From Sphingopyxis sp. GW247-27LB (GTDB lineage Bacteria > Pseudomonadota > Alphaproteobacteria > Sphingomonadales > Sphingomonadaceae), in NCBI RefSeq assembly GCF_002277025.1, contig NZ_NIWD01000009.1, forward strand, positions 389,232-453,231: a stretch of 64,000 nt of DNA, given 5' to 3'. This document shows positions 1-7,880 of this stretch, one piece after another. How positions within the stretch are numbered: position 1 is the first letter of the stretch; the number at the start of each line of letters is the position of its first letter. A model generated the notes under the pieces. The model was not told the DNA's origin. It worked only from the letters and a program-made list of their open reading frames with translations, and did not search any database. The translations under genes were made by a program, and so were the position numbers.

Positions 1-1
1 G

Positions 2-1471
2 AACGTCCGCAGCAAATTGCTGTGGCAGCCGAGCGACAGCGCCAAGATCGTGCTCACCGGAGAAATTACTGACCAGAACAGCACGACGAACGCCACCCAG
101 CCGCTCAATGACAACACGGCTGGTCGCAGCTTCCCCGGCGTCATCCTGCCCGCCGGCCCCTGGCAGACCTCGGTTGACTCGATCCCGCAACTCGACTTTA
201 GGCGCTACAATCTCGCGCTCCGCACGAAGTTCGAGCTCGGCGCGGTCAATCTCGAGACGACCTCGGGCTACATGCACAACCGGACACTCCAGAGCACCGA
301 TTCCGACGCGTCGAACATCCTGCTCGGCATCGTCTCGGCAACCGATCCCGATATCACGAGCGAAAGCTTCAGCCAGGAAGTCCGCCTGCTCTCGGCAAAC
401 CCCGGCCGGTTCCAGTGGCTGCTCGGTGCCTATGCCTTCTGGCTCGATGCGACCGCCGGCATCCGTATCATCTCGCGGCCCGGCGGGCCCGGCACGGCGC
501 AGACCTCGACGCTCCTCAGCCCCGAACTTTCGACCGAATCCTATTCGGGTTTCGGCGAGGGCACCTACGAACTGGCGGACTCGCTCTTCCTCACGGGTGG
601 CATCCGCTACACCTGGGAGAAGCGTAAGTTCACGCAGGTCGTCAACGGCAACAATCTGTTCGGCGAGACCGACCAGTCGTTCGACCGCATCACCTATCGC
701 GTCGCGCTCCGCTACGAGTTCGCGCCCGACGCCAATGTCTATGCAAGCTACGGCACCGGCTACAAGAGCGGCGTCTACAACTATACATCGACCACGCCGA
801 CCCCGGTCGCCCCCGAGACAATCGACTCGTTCGAGGTCGGCGTGAAAGCGGACCCGCTCGACTGGCTGCGTACGAACCTGTCGCTCTATTATTATGATTA
901 CCAGAACCTCCAGGTCCTGGCGCGCGCGCCGACCGGCAACACGTTCATCCTGCAGAATGCGGCGAGCGCCGAGGTCTATGGCGGCGAGCTCGAGGTGACC
1001 GCGGTCGTCAGCCCCGACTTCACCATTCGTGCATCGGGCGCCTTCACCCACGCCGACTATAAGGACTTCCCGCTGGCGCAGGGCTTCATCCCGCTGCCGA
1101 CGGGCGGCAACACCCCGGTGTCGGAAGATGCTTCGGGCAACCAGATGACGCGTTCGCCGCGCACCAGCTTCAACCTCGGCTTCAACTGGGGCCGCGACAT
1201 CGGCTCGGGCCGGATCGGCGTGTCGGGCAATCTCTACCACAGCTCGCGGGTCTATTTCGACTTCGCCAACCGCTTCTCGCAAAAGCCCTACAGCCTGCTC
1301 AGCGGCGAGGTGAGCTGGACCAGCCCGAGCGAGGCGCTCCGCTTCACGCTCTGGGCCACCAACCTCGCCAACGAGAAGGTGTTCCGCGAAATCCGCAACG
1401 GCCCGCTCACGACCGACGTCACCTATGAGACGCCGCGCCGCATCGGGGTCGGTGCATCGCTCAAATTCTAG
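2..1471 (+). CDS. TonB-dependent receptor, C-terminal part (5' end outside window)
   Basis: The reading frame is already open at the window edge, so the signal peptide and most or all of the plug domain are missing. What remains reads as an outer-membrane beta-barrel: alternating aromatic strands, a GGIRYTWEKRKF strand, YASYGTGYKSG and SFEVGVKA motifs typical of sphingomonad receptors, and a C-terminal GVGASLKF ending in Phe, the usual barrel-insertion signal. Such receptors import scarce ligands using TonB energy. Followed 77 bp later by an SDR and an extradiol dioxygenase on the same strand, so uptake of the aromatic or terpenoid-like substrate of this cluster is a reasonable inference. The ligand cannot be read from the sequence. 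Confidence 0.9.
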   Translation, partial: NVRSKLLWQPSDSAKIVLTGEITDQNSTTNATQPLNDNTAGRSFPGVILPAGPWQTSVDSIPQLDFRRYNLALRTKFELGAVNLETTSGYMHNRTLQSTDSDASNILLGIVSATDPDITSESFSQEVRLLSANPGRFQWLLGAYAFWLDATAGIRIISRPGGPGTAQTSTLLSPELSTESYSGFGEGTYELADSLFLTGGIRYTWEKRKFTQVVNGNNLFGETDQSFDRITYRVALRYEFAPDANVYASYGTGYKSGVYNYTSTTPTPVAPETIDSFEVGVKADPLDWLRTNLSLYYYDYQNLQVLARAPTGNTFILQNAASAEVYGGELEVTAVVSPDFTIRASGAFTHADYKDFPLAQGFIPLPTGGNTPVSEDASGNQMTRSPRTSFNLGFNWGRDIGSGRIGVSGNLYHSSRVYFDFANRFSQKPYSLLSGEVSWTSPSEALRFTLWATNLANEKVFREIRNGPLTTDVTYETPRRIGVGASLKF

Positions 1472-1548
1472 GAAAAGGGGGCGCGCCGGTTCTGACATGG
1501 GGATGCCCGGACCGGCGCCATTACCCCTCTCGGCGAGGACAGTGACCG

Positions 1549-2382
1549 ATGAGTTTTGAAGGCCGCGTGGCGGTGGTAACGGGTGGAGCGGCCGGTATCG
1601 GCCGCTCGATCGTCACGAAGCTCGCCGCCGAGGGCGCTTCGGTGGTGATAGCCGACGTCGATGAGGCGGGTGCGGCCGCCCTTGTCGACGCGATCGAACC
1701 GTCGCGCGGCAAGGCACGCTTCGTACGGACCGATATCCTCGTCGAGAGCGATATCGCCGCGATGATCGAGCATGCGGTCCAGAGCTTCGGCCGCCTCGAT
1801 CTCCTGTTCAACAATGCGGGCGTCCCGCGGACGATCGCACCCGACAGCGAAATTGCCGAGATGACGGGCGAGAAGTGGCGGCGCACTCTCGATGCGCACC
1901 TCACCAGCGCGATGTTCGGCTGCCATTATGCTATCCCCGCGATGATCCGCGCCGGCGGCGGCGCGATCGTCAATACCTCCTCCGCGAGCGCGCTTGCGGC
2001 GACGCTGGATCTTTCGGCCTATAGTGCCGCCAAGGCGGGGCTTCACGCGCTGACCCGTGAGGTTGCCGTGACCTACGGCCGCGACAACATCCGGTGCAAC
2101 GCGGTCGTGCCGGGTGCCGTCATGACGGAGCGCGGCCGCGCGACGCTTCCGCCCGACATCATCCGGCTCTTCGCCGAGGAAACGCCGCTGCCCCGCCTCG
2201 CCTCGCCCGACAATATCGCCGACGTCGCGCTTTTCCTGGCCTCCGACGCGGCTGCGATGGTGACAGGCCAGGCGCTGCTCGCCGATGGCGGGATGATGGC
2301 GAAGCTTCCCTATTGGCTTCCGAAGATGCGCGAGACGCGCGGCGAGCGGTTCGATGAAACGACATACCGGGCTAACCGCTGA
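1549..2382 (+). CDS. SDR family NAD(P)-dependent oxidoreductase
   Basis: A 277-residue classical short-chain dehydrogenase. The Rossmann glycine motif TGGAAGIG is at residues 11-18, with Asp36 and Asp38 after beta2 suggesting NAD preference. NNAG is at 88-91, catalytic Ser at about 144, and Tyr158 and Lys162 form YxxxK. The C-terminus is about 25 residues longer than the 250-residue norm. It is followed 27 bp later by a ring-cleavage dioxygenase. In such a setting the enzyme could oxidise a dihydrodiol or an alcohol to the catechol or ketone, but that is inference; the family is too broad for substrate assignment. Confidence 0.9.
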   Translation: MSFEGRVAVVTGGAAGIGRSIVTKLAAEGASVVIADVDEAGAAALVDAIEPSRGKARFVRTDILVESDIAAMIEHAVQSFGRLDLLFNNAGVPRTIAPDSEIAEMTGEKWRRTLDAHLTSAMFGCHYAIPAMIRAGGGAIVNTSSASALAATLDLSAYSAAKAGLHALTREVAVTYGRDNIRCNAVVPGAVMTERGRATLPPDIIRLFAEETPLPRLASPDNIADVALFLASDAAAMVTGQALLADGGMMAKLPYWLPKMRETRGERFDETTYRANR

Positions 2383-2409
2383 CCGCGGGAAGCTCCTGAA
2401 ATCAGCAAG

Positions 2410-3309
2410 ATGGGACTGGACATGAGCAGCGTAACGGAACTGGGATATGTTGGCCTGACGGTGAGCGACGCCGAGGCGTGGAAGCGGTTCGGGACCGACG
2501 TGGTCGGGCTCGAGCTCGTCGAGGGCGAGGAAGACGACCGCTTCTATTTCCGCATGGACTATTGGCATCACCGCTTCGTCATCCATCCCGGCGACAGCGA
2601 CGACATCGCCTATGCCGGCTGGCGCGTCGCCGACGAGGATGCTCTCGAGGCGATCCTCGCCCGTCTCGACGGCGCAGGGCATGCCTATCGGCGCGCGTCG
2701 CCCGAGGAAGCGGCCGAGCGCCGCGTCCTCTCCCTGGTCAAGTTTGAGGATCCGAGCGGCAATCCGGTCGAGCTCTTCCACTCCCCGCTGATCGAGGCCC
2801 ACCTCCCCTTCCATCCCGGCCGCCGCATGCACGGCCGCTTCGTCACCGGCAACCAGGGCCTCGGCCACATCCTCATCCAGGCCGACGATCCCGTTGCCTC
2901 GCAGCGCTTCTATTCGCTGCTCGGCCTCAAGGGCGCCGTCCAATATCATCTCCAGTCGCCCAAGGGCACGGTCTACCCGGTCTTCATGCACTGCAACGAC
3001 CGCCAGCACTCGCTCGCCTTCGGCGTCAACGGACCCTCGCGCCTCAACCATATGATGCTCGAATATAGCGAACTCGACGATCTCGGCCTCGCGCACGACA
3101 TCGTGCGCCAGCAGGGCATCGACGTCGCGCTCCAGCTCGGCAAGCATTCGAACGATGCCGCCCTCACCTTCTACTTCATGACCCCGTCGGGCTGGGCGAT
3201 GGAGCTCGGCTGGGGCGGCGGCAAGGCGCTCGAGCAGCAGCAATATCATCTGCGCGACATCTTCGGCCATGGTGTCGAGGTATCCGGCAATATGGACGTC
3301 CAACTCTAG
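2410..3309 (+). CDS. Type I extradiol ring-cleavage dioxygenase (VOC superfamily, BphC-like)
   Basis: 299 residues with two tandem VOC modules, the size and layout of 2,3-dihydroxybiphenyl 1,2-dioxygenase and the steroid catechol dioxygenases. The iron-binding 2-His-1-carboxylate triad is visible in the second module: His153 (GLGHILIQ), His214 (RLNHMMLEY) and Glu265 (GWAMELGWGG). The acid-base His246 (KHSND) and the TFYF tract follow family spacing. It should therefore be an active Fe(II) enzyme opening a catechol next to the diol. A second ATG four codons in (2422) is an equally good start. Substrate (biphenyl-like, steroid-like or other) is not determinable here. Confidence 0.88.
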   Translation: MGLDMSSVTELGYVGLTVSDAEAWKRFGTDVVGLELVEGEEDDRFYFRMDYWHHRFVIHPGDSDDIAYAGWRVADEDALEAILARLDGAGHAYRRASPEEAAERRVLSLVKFEDPSGNPVELFHSPLIEAHLPFHPGRRMHGRFVTGNQGLGHILIQADDPVASQRFYSLLGLKGAVQYHLQSPKGTVYPVFMHCNDRQHSLAFGVNGPSRLNHMMLEYSELDDLGLAHDIVRQQGIDVALQLGKHSNDAALTFYFMTPSGWAMELGWGGGKALEQQQYHLRDIFGHGVEVSGNMDVQL

Positions 3310-3410
3310 CGTTCACTTCGAACAGACGAGAGAAACAAGTTTCGAGTTCCAATTCGGCAGACGCTGCAACGGCGGTTGCCAGCAAGGGAGCGCGACCTTA
3401 CCACCCGAGT

Positions 3411-4097
3411 GTGGAACCGCTCAGCTTCGACATGTTTCAGTGGATGGGCTCCGAGGCGCGCGCCGCCTTCGAGGGGGCGGCACATCTTATCGACCGGCCC
3501 GCGGGATCGCTGATCTATGCCGAAGGCGACGAGGGCGACACGATGTTCCGGATCCGAAGCGGAGCCGTCCGCTTGACGGTACTGCGGGATGACGGGCGAG
3601 AGCTTCTCTTCCAAATCTATCATGCTGGCGGGTGCTTCGGCACCAGCAGTGTCGTGGATGGCGGAAAGCGCCCGCAGACGGCCGAGGCCTATGAGGATTG
3701 CAAGCTGGAGGTCGTGGACGGGAGGCAAATTGCTGCCCTGCGTGCTGCCCATCCCGATCTCAACGACGCGATGTTACGGCTGCTGAGCATGAACATGCGC
3801 CTGCTCATCGACTATTTCGCCGGCTCGAACCTCGACGGGATCGTTGCATGGCTTGCACAGCGCCTTGAGGAAGCAGGTCGCGCCTTCGGCAAGGAAACGA
3901 GCGAAGGCGTGCTACTTACAAAGCCCCTGTCGCAATCGGAGTTCGCGGCGATGGTCGGAACTTCGCGGCAGACGGTCAACAAGGCGCTCGCCGAACTGCG
4001 CGGGCGCGGCCTGATCGCGAGCCGCGGCCGATATCTACTCATCCCCGATCTCGACGAGCTCAAGGCCGTCGGCGAGCGCGGCTTGGGACCCGGCTGA
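3411..4097 (+). CDS. Crp/Fnr family transcriptional regulator
   Basis: 228 residues, starting at a GTG. Residues about 15-125 form a cyclic-nucleotide-binding-type beta-roll (GSLIYAEGDEGDTMFRIRSG, then FGTSSVVDGGKR); a long dimer helix follows, then a winged helix-turn-helix with SQSEFAAMVGTSRQTVNKAL as the recognition element. No N-terminal cysteine cluster is present, so it is not an oxygen-sensing FNR with an iron-sulfur cluster; the effector is unknown. It lies between the dioxygenase and the acyl-CoA dehydrogenase operon, and a perfect palindrome of TGTCA-N6-TGACA type sits just after it, so local control of the catabolic genes is likely. Confidence 0.9.
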   Translation: MEPLSFDMFQWMGSEARAAFEGAAHLIDRPAGSLIYAEGDEGDTMFRIRSGAVRLTVLRDDGRELLFQIYHAGGCFGTSSVVDGGKRPQTAEAYEDCKLEVVDGRQIAALRAAHPDLNDAMLRLLSMNMRLLIDYFAGSNLDGIVAWLAQRLEEAGRAFGKETSEGVLLTKPLSQSEFAAMVGTSRQTVNKALAELRGRGLIASRGRYLLIPDLDELKAVGERGLGPG

Positions 4098-4114
4098 ACG
4101 CGCCCCCTCCCCTG

Positions 4115-4132
4115 CTGTCAACTGCTTGACAG
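4115..4132. promoter_or_regulatory. Perfect palindrome, candidate Crp/Fnr-type operator
   Basis: CTGTCAA-CTGC-TTGACAG, seven-base arms with a four-base spacer, which can also be read as TGTCA-N6-TGACA. This is the architecture of sites bound by Crp/Fnr-superfamily dimers (CRP TGTGA-N6-TCACA; CooA TGTCA-N6-CGACA). It lies 18 bp after the Crp/Fnr gene and 183 bp before the acyl-CoA dehydrogenase start. The right arm contains a consensus TTGACA -35 hexamer, but no good -10 box sits at 17 bp, so promoter overlap is unproven. Confidence 0.55.
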
Positions 4133-4315
4133 ACAGGAGGACCGAAGACGCGAATATCCTTTCCAAAAATATGGAGAGGGACAGACATTGGCTCGGTTCG
4201 GCCCCCGCGCATCGTCGCGGCGTAACACTCAAGCAAGGTCGGTCGTCGCCAAAGCGTGTCAACGGCATCGCTTCGGCGCGGCGAGTGAGAGCCTCAGAGC
4301 CGCGAGCGTGGCCGC

Positions 4316-6103
4316 ATGTCGCTGATCCTCTCCCGGCGCGACATCGAATTTCTCCTTTTCGATTGGCTAGGCGTCGACGCGCTGTCCGATCATAATCTCT
4401 ACGAGACACTCGACCGCGACATCTACACCGGCGTCCTCGATCTCGCAGAGCGCCTCGCGGCGGACGTCGTTGCGCCGGTCAACAAGATCGCGGACAGCAG
4501 CGAGCCGGTCATGCTCCCCGATGGAAGCGTCGCGATGCCGGCGGAAATCGGCGCAGCTCTGGAAGCCCTGAAACAATCCGGCCTGTTCTCCGCCGCGCAG
4601 CCGGCCGAATATGGCGGGATGCAGCTGCCCTTCGTTGTCGAAAAGGCGGCGTTCGCATGGATCCAAGCGGCGAGCCCCGCTGTTTCGGGCTACGTGCTGT
4701 TGACGATGGCGGCGGCCAACCTGCTTGTCGAGCATGGCACCACCGAACAGATCGACGACTTCGCACTACCGCTTCTGGCCGGTGAGACTTTCGGGACGAT
4801 GTGCCTGTCAGAACCGCACGCCGGTTCTTCGCTTGGCGACGTTCGCACGCGCGCCGTGCCCGATGGCGATCATTATCGCCTCTTCGGAAACAAGATGTGG
4901 ATTTCGGGGGGCGAGCATTCGCTTAGCAGTTCGATTACGCACCTGGTCCTCGCCCGTCCGCAAGACGCACCGCCCGGAGTCAAGGGTCTATCCCTTTTCA
5001 TCGTTCCGCGCGATCTGATGGCCGCCGATGGCACCAGCACCCGGAACGACGTCAGCCTCGCCGGTCTCAACCACAAGATGGGGCAGCGCGGGACCGTCAA
5101 CACGCTTCTGAACTTCGGCGAGGGCCGCCATCGACCCCAGGGAGCATCCGGTGCGATCGGCTATCTTGTCGGGGCCCATGGCGACGGACTGAAGCTGATG
5201 TTCACGATGATGAACGAGGCGCGCATCGGCGTCGGCACGAGCGCTGCCGCGATCGGCTATACGGGCTATCTTCATGCGCTCGACTACGCGCGGAGCCGTC
5301 CCCAAGGCCGCCTCGCAAGCGACCGGAACCCATCGAGCTCGCAGGTCCCTATCATTGAGCATGCCGATGTTCGTCGCATGCTGCTCATCCAGAAATCCTT
5401 TGTAGAAGGGGGACTTGCGCTCAACCTGTACTGCGCATCACTCGTCGACCGCATCCGCGTCGGGAGCGCTTCGCAGCGAGCGGACCTCGGCCTCCTTCTC
5501 GATCTGCTGACGCCGATCGCAAAAAGCTGGCCGTCGCAATTCTGCCTCGAGGCCAACAGTCTCGCCATCCAGGTGCACGGCGGCTACGGCTATACCCGCG
5601 ACTATAATGTCGAGCAGTTCTACCGCGATAATCGGCTGAACCCGATTCATGAAGGCACGCACGGAATCCAGGCGCTCGATCTTCTCGGGCGGAAGGTCTC
5701 GATGGCCAAGGGAGCTGCGTTCGACCTGCTTCGGGCCGAGATCGGATCGAGCTGCGAGCGCGCAGGACAAGCCGCCGGGGAGTTGCCCGAGCTCGGAGAG
5801 GCCGTCGAAGCCCATCTTGCAAGATTTGCTGAGATTACTGCCCGCCTCATAGACATCGAAGACCCGGACACGCGTCTTGCCGACGCCGCACTCTATCTCG
5901 AGGCAGCGGGACATCTCGTCATAGGCTGGATCTGGCTGGACCTCCTGCTCGCCTGCGAGGGCGAGCATAGTGATTTTCACGCGGGAAAGCGGATGGCCGG
6001 GCGATACTTCATTCGGCGCGAACTCCCGAAGATCGATCCGCTTCTCGACACCTTGCATGCGATGGACGGGCTCGTGCGCGAAGCCGACCCGAAATGGTTT
6101 TAA
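4316..6103 (+). CDS. Acyl-CoA dehydrogenase, long (FadE5-like) form
   Basis: 595 residues, the length of the extended acyl-CoA dehydrogenases that carry an extra C-terminal helical domain. Visible are the MCLSEPHAGSSLGDVRTRA flavin-contact region, KMWISGGEHSL, the QVHGGYGYTRDYNVEQFYRD segment, and Glu446 in HEGTHGIQALDLLGRK at the position of the catalytic base in this subfamily. It should oxidise an acyl-CoA to the 2-enoyl-CoA with FAD. It opens a same-strand operon with an SDR, a hotdog protein and an MFS transporter, suggesting CoA-dependent degradation of a ring-derived acid. The actual acyl group is unknown. Confidence 0.9.
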   Translation: MSLILSRRDIEFLLFDWLGVDALSDHNLYETLDRDIYTGVLDLAERLAADVVAPVNKIADSSEPVMLPDGSVAMPAEIGAALEALKQSGLFSAAQPAEYGGMQLPFVVEKAAFAWIQAASPAVSGYVLLTMAAANLLVEHGTTEQIDDFALPLLAGETFGTMCLSEPHAGSSLGDVRTRAVPDGDHYRLFGNKMWISGGEHSLSSSITHLVLARPQDAPPGVKGLSLFIVPRDLMAADGTSTRNDVSLAGLNHKMGQRGTVNTLLNFGEGRHRPQGASGAIGYLVGAHGDGLKLMFTMMNEARIGVGTSAAAIGYTGYLHALDYARSRPQGRLASDRNPSSSQVPIIEHADVRRMLLIQKSFVEGGLALNLYCASLVDRIRVGSASQRADLGLLLDLLTPIAKSWPSQFCLEANSLAIQVHGGYGYTRDYNVEQFYRDNRLNPIHEGTHGIQALDLLGRKVSMAKGAAFDLLRAEIGSSCERAGQAAGELPELGEAVEAHLARFAEITARLIDIEDPDTRLADAALYLEAAGHLVIGWIWLDLLLACEGEHSDFHAGKRMAGRYFIRRELPKIDPLLDTLHAMDGLVREADPKWF

Positions 6104-6126
6104 CTGAAAAAAGAATGGATTGATCG

Positions 6127-6906
6127 ATGGACTTGGGGATCAGAGGCAAAAAGGCTATCATTTGCGCGTCGAGCGAGGGGCTTGGCCGCGCCTGCGCGGA
6201 AGCCCTCGCCGAAAATGGCGTTCACGTCTTCCTGAACGGACGCCGCCCCGAAATACTTGAGACGGCCGCGCGCGACATGAGCGAACGCCACGGCACCGAG
6301 GTCACGGCCATCGCCGCCGATGCGACCACCGAAGAAGGCCGCGAGGCGATACGGGCCGCCTGCCCCTCCCCCGATATCCTTGTCAACAATGCGGCCGGCC
6401 CGCCGCCCGGCGACTGGCGGCAATCGGACCGCGACCAATGGCAGGCCGCCGTCGATTCCAACATGTTGAGCGCTATCTTCCTCATCAGGGCTTTTGCCGA
6501 CGGAATGGCCGACCGCGGTTTCGGGCGGATCGTCAACATCACCTCTGCGCTCGTAAAGGCGCCGAACCAGGTGATCAGCCTGTCCGTCGCCGCGCGCCTC
6601 GGCCTCACCGGCTTCAGCAAGGGAATTGCGGCAGGCTATATCGGCCGGAACGTCACCATCAACAATCTCCTTCCCGAGCAGTTCGAAACCCAGCGTCTGC
6701 GAAAGAACCTCGCCTACATCGCCGAGCAGAAGGGGGTCAGCCTCGACGAGGAAATCGCGAGCCAGCTCGCCAGTGCGCCTGCTGGACGGTTCGGCCGACC
6801 CGAAGAGTTCGGCGCGACCTGCGCCTTTCTCTGCAGCGCGCACGCCGGCTACATGTCGGGCCAGAACATTCTCCTCGACGGGGCTCGGCTCCCCGGTCTG
6901 TTTTGA
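6127..6906 (+). CDS. Atypical SDR family protein lacking the YxxxK dyad
   Basis: 259 residues with an SDR fold: a variant glycine motif CASSEGLG at 13-20, NNAA at 87-90, NITS ending at Ser140, and a C-terminal GQNILLDGA. At the position of the catalytic Tyr-Lys pair the sequence reads SLSVAAR, so Ser153 and Arg157 replace Tyr and Lys. A group of SDRs annotated as 3-oxoacyl-ACP-reductase-like shares this S-x-x-x-R pattern, so it is a subfamily trait rather than recent damage. Twenty-three bp after the acyl-CoA dehydrogenase. Either a divergent reductase mechanism or a non-redox role is possible. Confidence 0.85.
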   Translation: MDLGIRGKKAIICASSEGLGRACAEALAENGVHVFLNGRRPEILETAARDMSERHGTEVTAIAADATTEEGREAIRAACPSPDILVNNAAGPPPGDWRQSDRDQWQAAVDSNMLSAIFLIRAFADGMADRGFGRIVNITSALVKAPNQVISLSVAARLGLTGFSKGIAAGYIGRNVTINNLLPEQFETQRLRKNLAYIAEQKGVSLDEEIASQLASAPAGRFGRPEEFGATCAFLCSAHAGYMSGQNILLDGARLPGLF

Positions 6907-6923
6907 ATAAGGGGAGACATGCG

Positions 6924-7880
6924 ATGACCCGCAGCCCGTTCGACACCGCACTCTCGCTCGCCGGCAACAGGATAAGCGGTCCCTGGCGAAGTCCCCGAAA
7001 CATGCTTTCCACCCAAAGCTACGACGGCCATGCATCGATCCATGACGATGCAACCGCGCAAAAGCTCGGCTTTGCAGCCGCCACGATCGAGGGGCCGACC
7101 CATTTCAGCCAGTTCGAGCCGCTGGCGGTATCCATCTGGCACGAGATCTGGTTCGAAAGCGGCTGCCTCTCGGCAAGCTACAAAGCGGCCTGCTACGAAG
7201 GCGAAGAAGTCGCCGCGCACATCGAGCGCGATCCGGACAACCCCGATCGCGCCGCGATCTTCATGACCAAGCGCGATGGAACGGAAGTTCTGCGCGGTAC
7301 CGCCAGCGTCCGGGGTGCAGGGCCGACGGCACTCGACGATAAGCTCGGAGCGATCGGAGAGCCCGATCCGCTTCGCGTGATCCTCCAGGACGTGACGATC
7401 GGAATGAAGCGTGCACGCACGGCCGTTCGAATGGGCTTCGACGACCTCATGGGCGACCTCTACCCTTTCACCCTCGCCCAAAAGCTAGATCGCATCACCG
7501 AGCGCTCGGCCTGGAACAATGCCGAGGCCGATACACCCTGGGGCTCCCCGATACTCCCGCTCGAAATGGTGAGCGTGCTGGTCCACCATGTGGCATCCGG
7601 CGACCCCTGGCCGCCCAGGCAACCGCGGGTCGATCTCTTCGTCGATCAGGAAATCCGTTTGCACCGGGGACCTGTGCTCGCCGATCGCGATTATGAGATC
7701 GAACGCGAGGTCGTTGCGATCTCGCAAAGCCGCCGCACCGAGAGCATGTGGGTTCAAACGAGGCTCTTCGAGCCGGGCGGCGACCAACCGGTCGCGACGA
7801 TGCTGCTCAACACCGCGAGCATGAAGGACAGCTATCCGCGCTATGCGGAAGAACGGGCGTCGATCGAGGGCGCGGCATGA
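6924..7880 (+). CDS. MaoC-like double-hotdog protein (putative enoyl-CoA hydratase)
   Basis: 318 residues from the ATG at 6924, which has a GGGGA ribosome site 9 bases upstream; the same frame is open much further upstream but only as an overlap of the previous gene. The first half carries a hydratase-2-like segment (HDDATAQKLGF then IEGPTHFSQF), and the second half looks like a second hotdog (WGSPILPLEM, then RLFEPGGDQPVATMLL). It is placed after an acyl-CoA dehydrogenase and SDR, where hydration of an unsaturated CoA ester is expected. Its stop overlaps the transporter start (ATGA). The catalytic dyad is not certain, so function is inferred from fold and context. Confidence 0.7.
   Translation: MTRSPFDTALSLAGNRISGPWRSPRNMLSTQSYDGHASIHDDATAQKLGFAAATIEGPTHFSQFEPLAVSIWHEIWFESGCLSASYKAACYEGEEVAAHIERDPDNPDRAAIFMTKRDGTEVLRGTASVRGAGPTALDDKLGAIGEPDPLRVILQDVTIGMKRARTAVRMGFDDLMGDLYPFTLAQKLDRITERSAWNNAEADTPWGSPILPLEMVSVLVHHVASGDPWPPRQPRVDLFVDQEIRLHRGPVLADRDYEIEREVVAISQSRRTESMWVQTRLFEPGGDQPVATMLLNTASMKDSYPRYAEERASIEGAA

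Noticed and set aside
1468-3303. Long antisense frame (611 codons) opposite the SDR and dioxygenase genes
   Set aside because: Typical high-GC shadow frame: Arg/Ala/Glu-rich, no domain pattern, fully opposite two well-supported genes.
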